Of a DNA stretch of 59,348 nucleotides, positions 34,163 to 45,049 are shown in pieces; the stretch's first letter is position 1; each line of letters begins with the position of its first letter. The DNA comes from Heterotrichella gracilis (lineage: Eukaryota > Sar > Xanthophyceae > Tribonematales > Xanthonemataceae). The notes beneath the pieces were generated by a model. It saw nothing but the letters and a program-made list of their open reading frames with translations. It was not told the origin of the DNA and did not search any database. The stretch lies in contig JAULBX010025564.1 in the NCBI GenBank assembly GCA_032358255.1, forward strand, positions 1-59,348, in the 5' to 3' direction. Both the position numbers and the translations under genes were made by a program.

Positions 34163-37100
34163 ATGGAGGAGGTATCTCCGGCCGTGGCACTTGTCTCCCT
34201 GCTGTTGGCTGCAGCAGGGGCGTGGGTCTTGTGGGCACTGGTGGTTCCTGGCAGCCTCCTGAGGAGAGGGGACTGGGACAAGATAAAAGGACCCCTCGCC
34301 TACCAGTGCTGGGCAACGCCCTGGACGTCCTTCGACCAGATATGCACAGAGTCCTGCTGGACTGGGCCAATCAATATGGACATGTGTACAGGTGAGGTGG
34401 TGGATAGGTGACTGTCAATACAGGTGGCACCCATGGTACATGCAATTGCCTGTGGGACTACGGTACTGAGTAGTGGTGGTTTTAGCCCTGTAAGACTGTC
34501 CTGATGTATATATGTTATTGATTATTCATACATGGGCAAAATAGTGGGGCATGGAGTGCCCCGCACAGCATATGAATCACCTGGATTGTCCCTGGGATTA
34601 TCCCATGCAATCCATGTCATGTAGGGAACTCTGTAGCGTATTGAGTGCCCTGTGATCCTAACAAGCGTTTCCAGGCATCATGCATTCACCCTGCGTGAAG
34701 TATCAGGGTATCTTCTTCAATGCGAAAGTATACCACGTAAATCATGCACACAAGCCTGGATGTTAAAACACAAAGTTCTGCCAACCGACCTGTGCTTGGC
34801 TCGCGCAATGTGGTGGTGAGTGATCCAACCCTCATCCCAATCATCAACGCAAGGAGTGGCCTCATGAAGAAAGGCAAGGGGCTATACAGGGCCATAGATG
34901 AGGTAAAGGCATGTCTTCGTATTTCACAGGAATGGTGGAAATTATTTATATTATACTAGTATACTGCATGTGATGTTGAGGCACCGCACATGACAGGTTA
35001 CTGCATCCTCCCACGCACAACCTAAACCCTAAAACCCCCAAAAGAAAAACTAATATAGAATAAAGGGGGAAAACAATATTGCAGGCTTGCTCCCCCAAGG
35101 CCCTGCCCACCCTGCTCACCATGCCAGACATTGACAAGTGGCAAGCCATCCGTCGCACCTTGGCCGGCGCCTTCACCCCTACTGCCCTCAAGACCTACTT
35201 CCCAGCGGTCCAGCAAATCACAACCATCCTGGCACAGCAGCTCAGGGCACGCGCGGTGCAGGTGGGTTTGCAATGCACAACTGCACAATGCGCACCCACA
35301 CGCATTTAAATTCCTCATACACTCCTCTGGCAGCCACCCGCATTCCCTGTTGCCCAAATGCAATGTGCTGAGTTCTGTTTATACCATTGTACTATTTTTT
35401 GTACCATAGACTGTGTTATACCATCCACTGATTGCGTGCGTGCGTGCGTCCATATTGCGTGCGTGAGGTTCAGCTTTAAAATTTCCAACACAATTGCATG
35501 ATGTGGTGCAGGCTGGTGGCGTGTGTGTGATAGAGGTTGATGAGGTGATGGAGCGCCTGACAATGAACACCATTGGGCAGGTGGCGTATGGCATGGACCT
35601 CGGCGCAATCAACCTGGATGAGCCATGTGAAATGCTGCAGGTGTGCCCTGTGGTATTAGTCTGTCTCTTGGGGGGTTGAGGGAGGGGGAACATTGGTTTT
35701 TTGCATTACCTACACGCTTTTGTTCATGTTATGTGGAGGGACATCCTGCTGGGTGAGGTCAACCCACACACTTTACACCTTGGCACCTTAATAGGCACCC
35801 AATAGTGCCTCACTGATTTGTATGTCTTGCCAAGTGTGCGCATGCCAGTTTTGCGTTACCTTAATTGCATTACATTAATACATGCACTACCACTGAATGG
35901 CATGCTGCTGGGTACATATATTATGGCAGTTTGGGAGGGTATTGTGCACAATCCCGTGGCAACCCGTGCAGGCACTCAAGCGAGCTACCATTGTTGGCAT
36001 GCGCAAGTCCAAGTCACCCTTGCTGGCAGCCATGTATAACTGGCTGCCATTCCTACCCATGGCCCGCGCAAATGCCAGGGACAGGAGCGTGATGTACAAG
36101 TAGGGCAAGGCCGAGAAAACCCTAGGAAAACCCTCTTGAGCTGCCCCAGAAAACCTGCATGTTAGCGCACTGCTACAGAGCTTGCAATATGAAAGTTAAT
36201 TTCCAAAACCTCTACCAAGATTGATAGGACTAGATACATCACCACTCCTGAGTATTTATACTTTCTGCTGCGCCGGGTCTCAAGTGCCCTATTGAGCCGC
36301 CCTCGCCTGCAGGGTGGCTGAGCAGGTGATGGCTAGGGTTCAGGCGGGGGCGCCCTACCCTACCACAGACCGATCAGTAGCTGCGGGCCTGGCTGCACTG
36401 CCTGCTACTGGTGTGCTGACTGATGGCGAGCTTCTGTCCAACGTTGCTATCTTCATGCTGGCAGGGATGGACACCACCGGACATAGCATCGCCTACACGC
36501 TGTAAGTGCAGGCTGGCTAAGCAGAAGATATGTTGTATTATATATAGATTTATGGTTGACAGTGGCAGACGTTCTTGGATGGGATTGGTGAAGGCAAAGG
36601 TCTTGGTAATGCATTGCCCACTGTCGCCAAAGGGTACTGCCAAAGTATGTCATATCTGAGTGTTTGCAGAGCTGGAATGGGGCCAAGTTATAAGCTCATC
36701 ACCCACCCAGTAGCCTCCTAGACAGTGGATAACTACTCACCATCAGATGATCCCCATGCAGGTATGAGCTTGCGGCCAACCCTGCTATCCAGACCAAGGT
36801 TGTATCTGAGCTGTCATCCCTGGGGCTGCTCACTGGGGATGGCAAACCTGGGAGGGAGGTGGAGTACGGGGATTTGCTTGAGCTCAAGTACCTGAACCTG
36901 GTGTACAAGGAGAGCCTGCGACTGCACACCATCGCGCCAGGGGGAAGCATCAGGTATGCGCGACGGGACAAAAGGAGCGCCGCCGGGGAGGGGGGGTACC
37001 GTTCATGTAAAATCATCGCCCCGTGGGGCCTGTTCTTCACAGTGCATGGATTTAAACACAATTGTTGCCATTTTATTTCTGTTCTATCTAAACTTTAGAT

Positions 37101-38166
37101 AGGGCCTAATCTCAACCAAGGCTTGTAATTGGAATTCATATGTGACAGCAGGCTTTCAGCACATTCTGCTTCCTCATTCGTTCCTGTTAGATGCACCCCT
37201 CGCCGGCGCAGTGTATTTCCATGGATACACTAATGAGCACATCTTGTCTTTTGTATGCATACAACGTACCTCCCACTTACAGCACTGCATGATACCCTCT
37301 GCCGTCAGTGATGATCCCCAGCAAATCTGCTCCAACCTCTACCCCCCATTCCACACTCCACGCAGGTGGGCTGACCGTGACTTTGTGGTTGGCCCATACA
37401 CCATCCCAAAGGGCACCAATGTGTGGCCAGCGGTGGGGCCCCTGCACACCACCACGCGCAACTACACGGATCCCATGCGGTTCTGGCCGGTAAGCAGAGA
37501 AGGGGAGATACCACCACATGCGCGCATAGAATGGCAAACAGATTGCGGACATATGCATGGAATGCTTATGACTTGCAACTGCTATTTTCACATTCATCAT
37601 CAAAAGTGATAAATCAAACAAACAGTCTAAATTATAATATCAACTAGAATTAAAAAACCAGTTCGAATCAAGTTGCAGTCTTCAAGAACCAAGCAGCGCC
37701 ACCAATGGATCTGTGCCAGGTGTTGGGGAGTTTGCCAGTCCCGTGGGCAACCTCCAGAATGTGAAGGGCAGCTGGGCGCCATTCTCGAGCGGCCCTAGGG
37801 ACTGCATTGGCCAGGTGCGCTGCTTTGAAAAACGGGTTGCATGTTCCATATTGTGAACCACATGCTGCTGATAGGTACACCTGAGCCTACAGCGCTTTGC
37901 AAAGATATGGAAACCCTGCACTGGTTTGTGTGTATTTATTGTGCACTGGTCCTAAGTCGGCCAATCACAACCGAACCCCCTCCCTCCCCCACCCGCAGCA
38001 CCTTGCCCTCATGGAGGGTCGCACCGTGCTGGCCATGCTGCTGCAGCGCTTTGCACTGGAGGTGGATGCGTGCACAGGCAGCCCACAGGACGTGCGAGCG
38101 GATGAGGTGTACAGCGTCACGCTGCACCCGGCGCACGGGCTGCACCTCAGGTTCACGCCGCGCTAG
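34163..38166 (+). pseudogene. Cytochrome P450, array copy D (inverted, decayed)
   Basis: This copy faces the other way from its four paralogues. Recognisable exons are 34163-34391, 34776-34902, 35085-35261, 35512-35640, 35972-36099, 36313-36501, 36762-36953, 37366-37489, about 37677-37814 and 37999-38166. AGMDTTGH, ESLR and FSSGPRDCIG are still readable. There are two clear lesions. In exon 1, after a nine-base insertion (PGSLLRRGDWDKIKGP), one base is missing near 34291, and translation would end at 34411. In exon 9 the first ten or so codons, with PERW, are replaced by unrelated bases (TTCAAGAACCAAG) that do not restore the frame. The usual acceptor before exon 2 is also altered (CAGGTTTGAT is gone), and the nearest usable AG adds nine bases. 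It is therefore most likely a non-processed pseudogene. Confidence 0.88.
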
Positions 38167-39142
38167 GCATGTGGCGGCCGGGAGGTGGTGGGTTCTCACC
38201 TCTATTTGGTTTTCTATCGTTTCCTCACATAGTACAATTTCGATTCCTACATATTTTTTGGTGTAAACTACGTTTGTAAGTATCTGTCTTTACAGTTTTG
38301 CGTGCATTTGTAAAAGCTGTATGTCTGTTTCATTTTGTGTTCGTTCTGTATTGTTGTCATGCTGCTTACCTTCATCAATTTGAAGTGCGTGGCATCATGC
38401 CATCCCCACCCGCGCCCTGCACTTGACCTACACCTCTCAGCCCCAGGACGGGTGAGCAGATGCACTGGTGTTCATGCACCTTGCCCCCTTGAGGGAGCTC
38501 CCAGCTCCCACACGCAGTCTGCCAAAATGGGTCAAAATGTTTTACTTACGTGACACAGTTGTGTTGCATTGAATTTCCTGTATGACACATGTTCATATTG
38601 CATTCACACAACAAAAACTGATTCAGCTTCTTTTGCCTACTGACCAGTCAAAGCCATTTTTACTGGACTCTAGTTTTGCACATGATTGTGGCTTGTACAT
38701 TGTCAATCTCCTGATGAACAAAATGTTTGTTGATGAATAAAATGTGTATTGTTGTGCCACAGGCAGATCGTGTATCACGCACTGCACAGGGTAATTTTTC
38801 TAATCAGGAGCAAAAAACATCCACAGCTGGTCTCTACTGCAGGATTGCAAGGGAAACTATATAAAGAGTGTTTTTTGCTACCAGCGACTCCAATGGCTAA
38901 TATATGCCCAGCTTACCTGCCAAGACTAAATCAAACAGAGAAGTATTTGCCATGGCCTCTAAAAAAGGAGCTAAATAAAATGGAGGCACAAATCATGCTA
39001 GCTAGGTGTATAGTTTAACAATAAACGAGTCTAGCTGGTGGCACAGTGCTAACGGTACCATATATGGCTGCTTATCATCCCCCAATTCCTTGATCAAGGG
39101 TTGCTAGCAGCGCCCAGGCCTCGGCTAGTGTCCAGGCCTGGT
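38167..39142. other. Convergent spacer between P450 D and E
   Basis: This lies between the 3' ends of D (+) and E (-). The shared P450 3' block is present just after D (38181-38200) but not after E. The rest is AT-rich with no supported gene. Confidence 0.5.
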
Positions 39143-42100
39143 CTAGCGCGGCGTGAACCTGAGGTGCAGCCCGTGCGCCGGGTGCAGCGTGACGCTGTAC
39201 ACCTCATCCGCGCGCACGTCCTGTGGGCTGCCTGTGCGCGCATCCACCTCCAGTGCAAAGCGCTGCAGCAGCATGGCCAGCACGGTGCGACCCTCCATGA
39301 GGGCAAGGTGCTGCGGAAGGGGAGGGGAGGTACGGGTCAGGTGGCAAATAAAATGCAATTAATTGGTAGCACACAAAGGGCTTAATGAACTTGGTTAAAT
39401 TAAAAGGGTTGCCAACGCATGTTGATGCCGTCCAGGAACGTGGCTTGGTGGCAGAGAGTTGATGTAGTATTATGAGCCATGATTGCCATGAAAAAACTTT
39501 CCGTCTAAATCATTGATCATATATGCTTTGCAATCATGCAACTTCACCCCGCCTGCGTACAACATGGACGTCCAAACCCCTTCCCTACAGCAGCCCACCT
39601 GGCCAATGCAATCCCTGGGACCGCTCGAGAATGGCGCCCAGCTGCCCTTCACATTCTGGAGGTGACCCACAGGACTGGCAAACTCCCCACCACCTGGCAA
39701 AGCCCCGTTGGCGGTGCTGCTGGACGCAGGCGGCTCCCATTCCCATCGCTCCTGCAACAGGCAGTGGAGTGGGGGGCAATTAGTATGCATAAAGGTCCAG
39801 TGACAGATTGCCTCAGGTAGGTTGCATGCCACCATATGGATCAACGGTTCAACCATTCCAGCAATGCAATAACTTTGGTTGCAACTAAGGGCCGGCCACT
39901 TGCATGCTGCTCTTTCTTTCTCAAGCCGCTGCCAAGCCTTGAAGTGCCAGCCCCATTTAAACCCCCGTCAATACGTCCTCTGAACGCATGCATGCCACTG
40001 AACACCAGGTGCCCAATGGACGACTTCAAGAAAGGGTATATCAAAATGAACAAGGGAAACTGAATGAGAAATGGGCGCCTCAGAACATCAGTTGCCAAGA
40101 ATGACAGGTAATCCTATTGTGATCATCAGCACAGCTTGACTGTTAGGTGCGCACTGCGTGATGTGGCGTGGCACCCTGCTTACCGGCCAGAAGCGCATGG
40201 GGTCAGTGTAATTGTGCAGGGAGGTGTGGAGGGGCCCTGCTGCTGAGTACACGTTGGTGCCCTTGGGGATGGTATAGGGGCCAACCACAAAGTCTCGGTC
40301 TGCAAACCTGCGCAGGAGATGAATGTGTTGCACTGAGGCAGGTTGGCAAATCGTTTCCAAGATAGGTCACAAAGTGGCTGTGTGGTGTAAATTTCTGGTG
40401 CACAGAACTGACAAGGCAACAAAGAATGGCACGAAACCAAAACGTCTGGGTTTGAGACTGGTATATATAAATTGCGCAGCATTTATGGCATTTGTAGGTC
40501 CCATGAGGTTCACATGACCTATCCACCATACCTGATGCTTCCCCCTGGCGTGATGGTGTGCAGTCGCAGGCTCTCCTTGTATACCAGGTTCAGGTACTTG
40601 AGCTCAAGCAGATCCCCGTACTCCACCTCCCTCCCAGGTTTGCCATCCCCGGTGAGCAGCCCCAGGGATGACAGCTCAGACACAACCTTGGTCTGGATGG
40701 CAGGGGTGGCGGCAAGTTCGTATCTGCGTGAAAGAAAATTTGAAGGAGGACACTCGAGTGGTGAATGCTGTGCGTGCAATACAGTAAGTGACACGGGTAC
40801 CAAGACTTAAAATTCAGAATGGCTCCATGCAAGCGCATGCTGCATATGAAATAAATCAGGAGTTGTTTTTCTTCCTGTGACTGCCTGACAATTGTTTAAC
40901 ATACATGTTTTTGTTTTTTTTCGTTTTTTCTATACGTTTATAGAAACCTCCGGCGTTCCATCTCCAAACCACTGCCAGCTATGGTTAAACCTAGACAGCC
41001 TTATAGATATAAGCTACTTCCTTACAGCGTGTAGGCGATGCTGTGGCCAGTGGTGTCCATTCCTGCCAGCATGAAGACACCAACGTTGGACAGCAGCTCG
41101 CCATCTGTCATCACACCACTGGCGCGCAGTGCAGCCAGGCCCGCAGCCACAGATCGGTCTGAGGCGGGATAGGGCGCCCCCGCCTGGACATTGGCCATCA
41201 CTTGCTCTGCCACCCTGCAGATGGAGCAGGATGGAGGCAGTCTTAGGGGGGTGACAGGTGTCCAGCATCACAGAGAGTTTAATCGATTGCATGGCAGTGT
41301 GACACACAACAATAGATTGGAATGGGAAGGAGCTATATATCATAGCTCTGGTGTGGATTTGGACGTGACTCGAGAGCCTAATGAGTGATGCTGCATGCAT
41401 GGCGTGGGTACCTGAATCTCAACTTGATTGAAGTTTTGATCAACTCTGGTCAAATCGTACCATGCTCTGGACCCTGCAGGCTCTGAACCAGCAACGCCAC
41501 AACCAAGCCATGCCAATCAGCACTGCGCAGTTAAGAGGTTTTCCCTAGGGTTTTCTCGGCCTTGCCCTACTTGTACATCACGCTCCTGTCCCTGGCATTG
41601 GCGCGGGCCATGGGTAGGAATGGCAGCCAGTTGTACACAGCAGCCAGCAAAGGTGACTTGGTCTTGTGGAAGCCAACAACAAAGGCACGCTTGAGCGCCT
41701 GCATGACCGGTAGGTGCTATCAGGACATGCTGGTACCTCCATGCCGGAAACACGGTAAGCTCTGTATCAGCATCATACTACTTGGTCAGCAAACTGATTG
41801 CTGGCTGGGCCAAGCTGGCGCCTGTCAATTGTTGCCCTTAAAACTTGAAGGTGACAACATGCAGAGAAACGTCCACCACTTACTGGGCATGGGGCCAGGG
41901 AGGATCCAGCTTGTTACCACTTGTTACCTTGACATGAACCACCAATCCACCCACCTCCAAATGCATCATAATGTTCTCACCTTCCCCCCTTTCCCTCTCC
42001 TGTGCCCACCTGACGCGCTACCCACCTGCAGCATTTCACATGGCTCATCCAAGTTGATTGCCCCCAGGTCCATGCCATACGCCACCCGCCCAATGCTGTC

Positions 42101-43601
42101 CATGGTCAGCCGCTCCATCACCTCGTCTACTTCAATTGCACATGCACCACCCGCCTGCACAACAGCAATGCAAAATCCAGAGATCATTGTATTACCCAAA
42201 TTAAAGGCTATCCATATAATTTAACACATTGCATTTGAGATGTCATGTGCATGACATGCGTGTCATGTCATGCTTTGTGCTCAATATGGAGCACAAGACT
42301 GTGTGCACACTGAAGCACGCCTGTAGCACGCTATTCTGTAGTGCACACGAGAATGTCAAGTGTGGGTGGATGTGTGTAACTGTGTAGCCGTGCTTGCAGC
42401 AATTAGACCATACACATCCATGCACTTCCAGGATAGCAGTGCCATGTGGGACTTTCTCACCTGCACCGCACGTGCCGTGAGCTGCTGTGCCAGGTTGGTT
42501 GTGATTTGCTGTACAGCTGGGAAGTAGGTCTTGAGGGCTGCAGGGGTGAAGGCCAGGGCCATGGTGCGGCGCATGGTTTGCCACTTGTCAATATCTGACA
42601 TGGTGAGCAGGCTGGGTAGGGTCTTGGAAGACGTCAACTGTAGGTTGTCAAGAGCAGGTATCATAGTGCTGATTGGTAGGGAGCCACATGGCCTGACCTA
42701 GTCCATTGGGATCTTCAAGCGAGCAAGATATAGAAATGCATACACAGTATAAGGACATGTCAATGTCTATACAAGGCTAATCTTGCTACAATGCAGGATT
42801 GCATGAAAGGAGTGCACTCCCAAACTAGACCTGGTGCGTAGGTTGCCAATGATGGAAATGGTGACTTGAATGGGGAGTAGGAACTGTGCAGCAACTCATC
42901 CTCATTACAACATTTTAATCACTCCATGTACTTGACCAAAGGCACATGGGCTCACCTCGTTAATGGCCTTGGACCGGTATGCGCTTTTCTTCATCAGGCC
43001 ACTCCTTGCAGTGATAGCCGGGATGAGGGTTGGATCACTCACCACCACGTTGCTGGACCCAAACACATCAAACCTGTATGTCACACAACGCCAGTTGTTC
43101 CAGCTGTTCACACACTGTGCTTGCCACGCGGGTTTGCGCTCTTCTGCTTTTGGAAGAGTCAACACACAGCAACATATGCGGAAATTAAAAATATTATTGT
43201 GATGTCTGGAGCAGTGGTGCAAGGAAAGCATGCTGTGATAATTTATAGCTGACATGCATCACCCTTGTCCCATTTACAATACATATGTCACTCCCAACAC
43301 ATCAACTGACCGAAGGGAGGTTTTTTGAAAGTTGGGGATGTCCCATCAGTTGGTTGGGCAGGTACCCACACCCACCTCACCTGTAGATTGTGCCGTACTG
43401 GTTGGCCCATTGCAGCAGCACATTGTGCATATCCGGTCTAAGGACATCGAGCAGGTTGCCCAAAATAGGCAGGCGAGGGGGCCCTGGTATCTTATCCAGG
43501 TCTCCTTTCCTGCCAGGTGCCATCAGTGCCCAGAAGACCCACGCCCCTGCTGCAGCCAACAGCAGGGAAACAAGTGTCATGGCCGGAGAAACCTCCTCCA
43601 T
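39143..43601 (-). CDS. Cytochrome P450, array copy E (intact)
   Basis: Ten exons join in frame to 532 aa, the same length as copy A: 43601-43381, 43073-42956, 42637-42461, 42154-42026, 41698-41571, 41214-41026, 40723-40532, 40307-40184, 39751-39599 and 39310-39143. The N-terminal anchor, IPGPPRLPILGN, AGMDTTGH, ESLR, PERW and FSSGPRDCIG are all present. Differences from copy A cluster in exons 2-5 (for example SSNVVVSDPTL, TMRRTMALAFTP, GGACAIEVDEV and FVVGFHKTKSPLLA). Substrate-recognition regions of P450s usually fall partly there, so the substrate range may differ. It is divergent from the truncated hemoglobin gene, with about 0.5 kb between the start codons. An in-frame ATG nine codons upstream (43628) is possible, but the paralogues support 43601. 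Confidence 0.93.
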
Positions 43602-44109
43602 GGTGGCCTGAGAGTCGACAGGGCTCACGCAAGAGGTGGTTTGACTAGTGGACTATGGTTTCTCACGGGTCGAAGCCACAGAAGAAGCTTCTCCTAGTGA
43701 GTTGAGTGGGTTCTCGAGAGCAAGCTAATCTGAACGCAGTGCCCAGAACTCGGCACTGCCCAGTCCAGATCAGACTCCAAAGGGCACCAAAGTTATACAG
43801 TATCCACTGCTACAGTATAACGCGTGGCGTGGCGCTTATAAGGGCGTTACGCTTATAATTATGGGCAAAGTAGCCGAAATCGCCTGTGCATGGCAAATTT
43901 GTAGGGTTTAAGGTTAGGGTTTTAGGGTTTTGGCCAGTACTGTTCAACAGTACAACCTCGAAGCATATGTCGTTTGGTTTTGTGAACCCCACACATATAC
44001 ACTTCTGTCACCTTCAATTGCAGATTTGCGAGAGCTTCCAGTGAAAGCTATTGGATCAAAGCCCAGTATTTGCACTACTGGCTGGAGGAAACCGTCTGAT
44101 GGGGCCAAC
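43602..44109. promoter_or_regulatory. Divergent promoter of P450 E and globin
   Basis: A 508-bp space separates the two start codons. It holds GGGTTTAAGGTTAGGGTTTT at 43905-43924, continuing as telomere-like sequence to 43932. The frame of the globin stays open back to 43930, so the exact 5' UTR is unclear. The bases just before the P450 E start (GACTCTCAGGCCACC) resemble those before copies B and D. Confidence 0.5.
43902..43932. repeat. Telomere-like tract upstream of globin
   Basis: TAGGGTTTAAGGTTAGGG followed by TTTTAGGGTTTT lies between P450 E and the globin. It mixes seven-base (TTTAGGG) and eight-base (TTTTAGGG) units. Confidence 0.75.
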
Positions 44110-44779
44110 ATGAACACATTGCAAGATATTGCGTCTGCCCAAAGTGGTGTGGCGCTGGACGATGCTTTCATCATTGACGATGTGAACCTTTACAACAGGC
44201 TGGGCCACGACGCTTTTGTCAAACTGTCAACTGAGTTTTACAACAGAGTGTACAGCGACGACGAGGCTTGGTTCCGCGAGATCTTTGCAGGTTCGAAGAA
44301 GGAAGATGCTATCCAAAATCAATATGAGTTCTTCATCCAGAGAATGGGTGGGCCAGCGCTGTACTCCCAACGAAAAGGTGGGTGCCCCATATGCATGCAT
44401 GCTTGGCGCTGCTGCCCTAACTGGGTTACTACTGGGGAGACTGTGCAGGCAGCAGGGAGCGGCACTTGTGAATTGCCACACTTTAGAACAGTCCCATTTT
44501 AGACCCCTGCACAGTTATGCCACATTGTCACACATCCATCCTTGTGCAGGACACCCTGCGCTCATAGGGAGGCACCAGGGGTTCAGTGTTACAAGGACAG
44601 GCGCCCAACGGTGGTTGCAGCATATGGAGGCAGCACTGGATGCCACACCAGAGATCGACCCAGACTCTAGGAGGAGGATGTGGAACTTCTTCCAGCACAC
44701 AGCGCACTTTATCTCTGCAGGGCTCGAGCTCACCCGGCAAAGGCAGCAACAGCAACAACGGCCACCCCACCAACAATAA
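44110..44779 (+). CDS. Truncated hemoglobin, group 2 (plant GLB3-like)
   Basis: Two exons (44110-44377 and 44550-44779) join in frame to 165 aa. The conserved core runs through [42 protein letters not shown] and RH, with the proximal heme histidine expected in the GHPALIGRH region and the B10 tyrosine in FYNRVY. This wording is characteristic of group 2 truncated globins of plants, which bind O2 and NO and are thought to act in NO detoxification or oxygen sensing. The chosen start (MNTLQDIAS) matches the usual plant N-terminus. The C-terminus is unusual, with a run of Gln in [14 protein letters not shown] instead of a Cys/Lys tail. It is divergent from P450 E and convergent with the SDR gene. 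Confidence 0.93.
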
Positions 44780-45049
44780 CCCTGGTGAACCACGCCACAG
44801 CGCAGGGCACTTACAGATTTGCCAGCAGCACAACTGAATTTGAACACTAAGATACTATGGACTGGACAGCCAAATAGAATGGATGGCTGGCCGAATAGGA
44901 TGGATGCCCACCCCCAGTATGGCTAGCAGCATGCCGCGTACTGCAATGCTCCCTCCAGTGACCATACTATTGGCCATGGCACTTCCTTAATCCAAGCTGG
45001 CATTCCTCCAGCAGCCTGCATACCGCACTGTGTACAACCCCACGCCGCC
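44780..45049. other. Convergent spacer, globin and SDR
   Basis: This 270-bp space holds the 3' UTRs of the globin (+) and the SDR (-). No other feature is seen. Confidence 0.5.

Noticed and set aside
38268..39018. Possible small genes between P450 D and E
   Set aside because: Short open frames only, with no splice sites or family resemblance.
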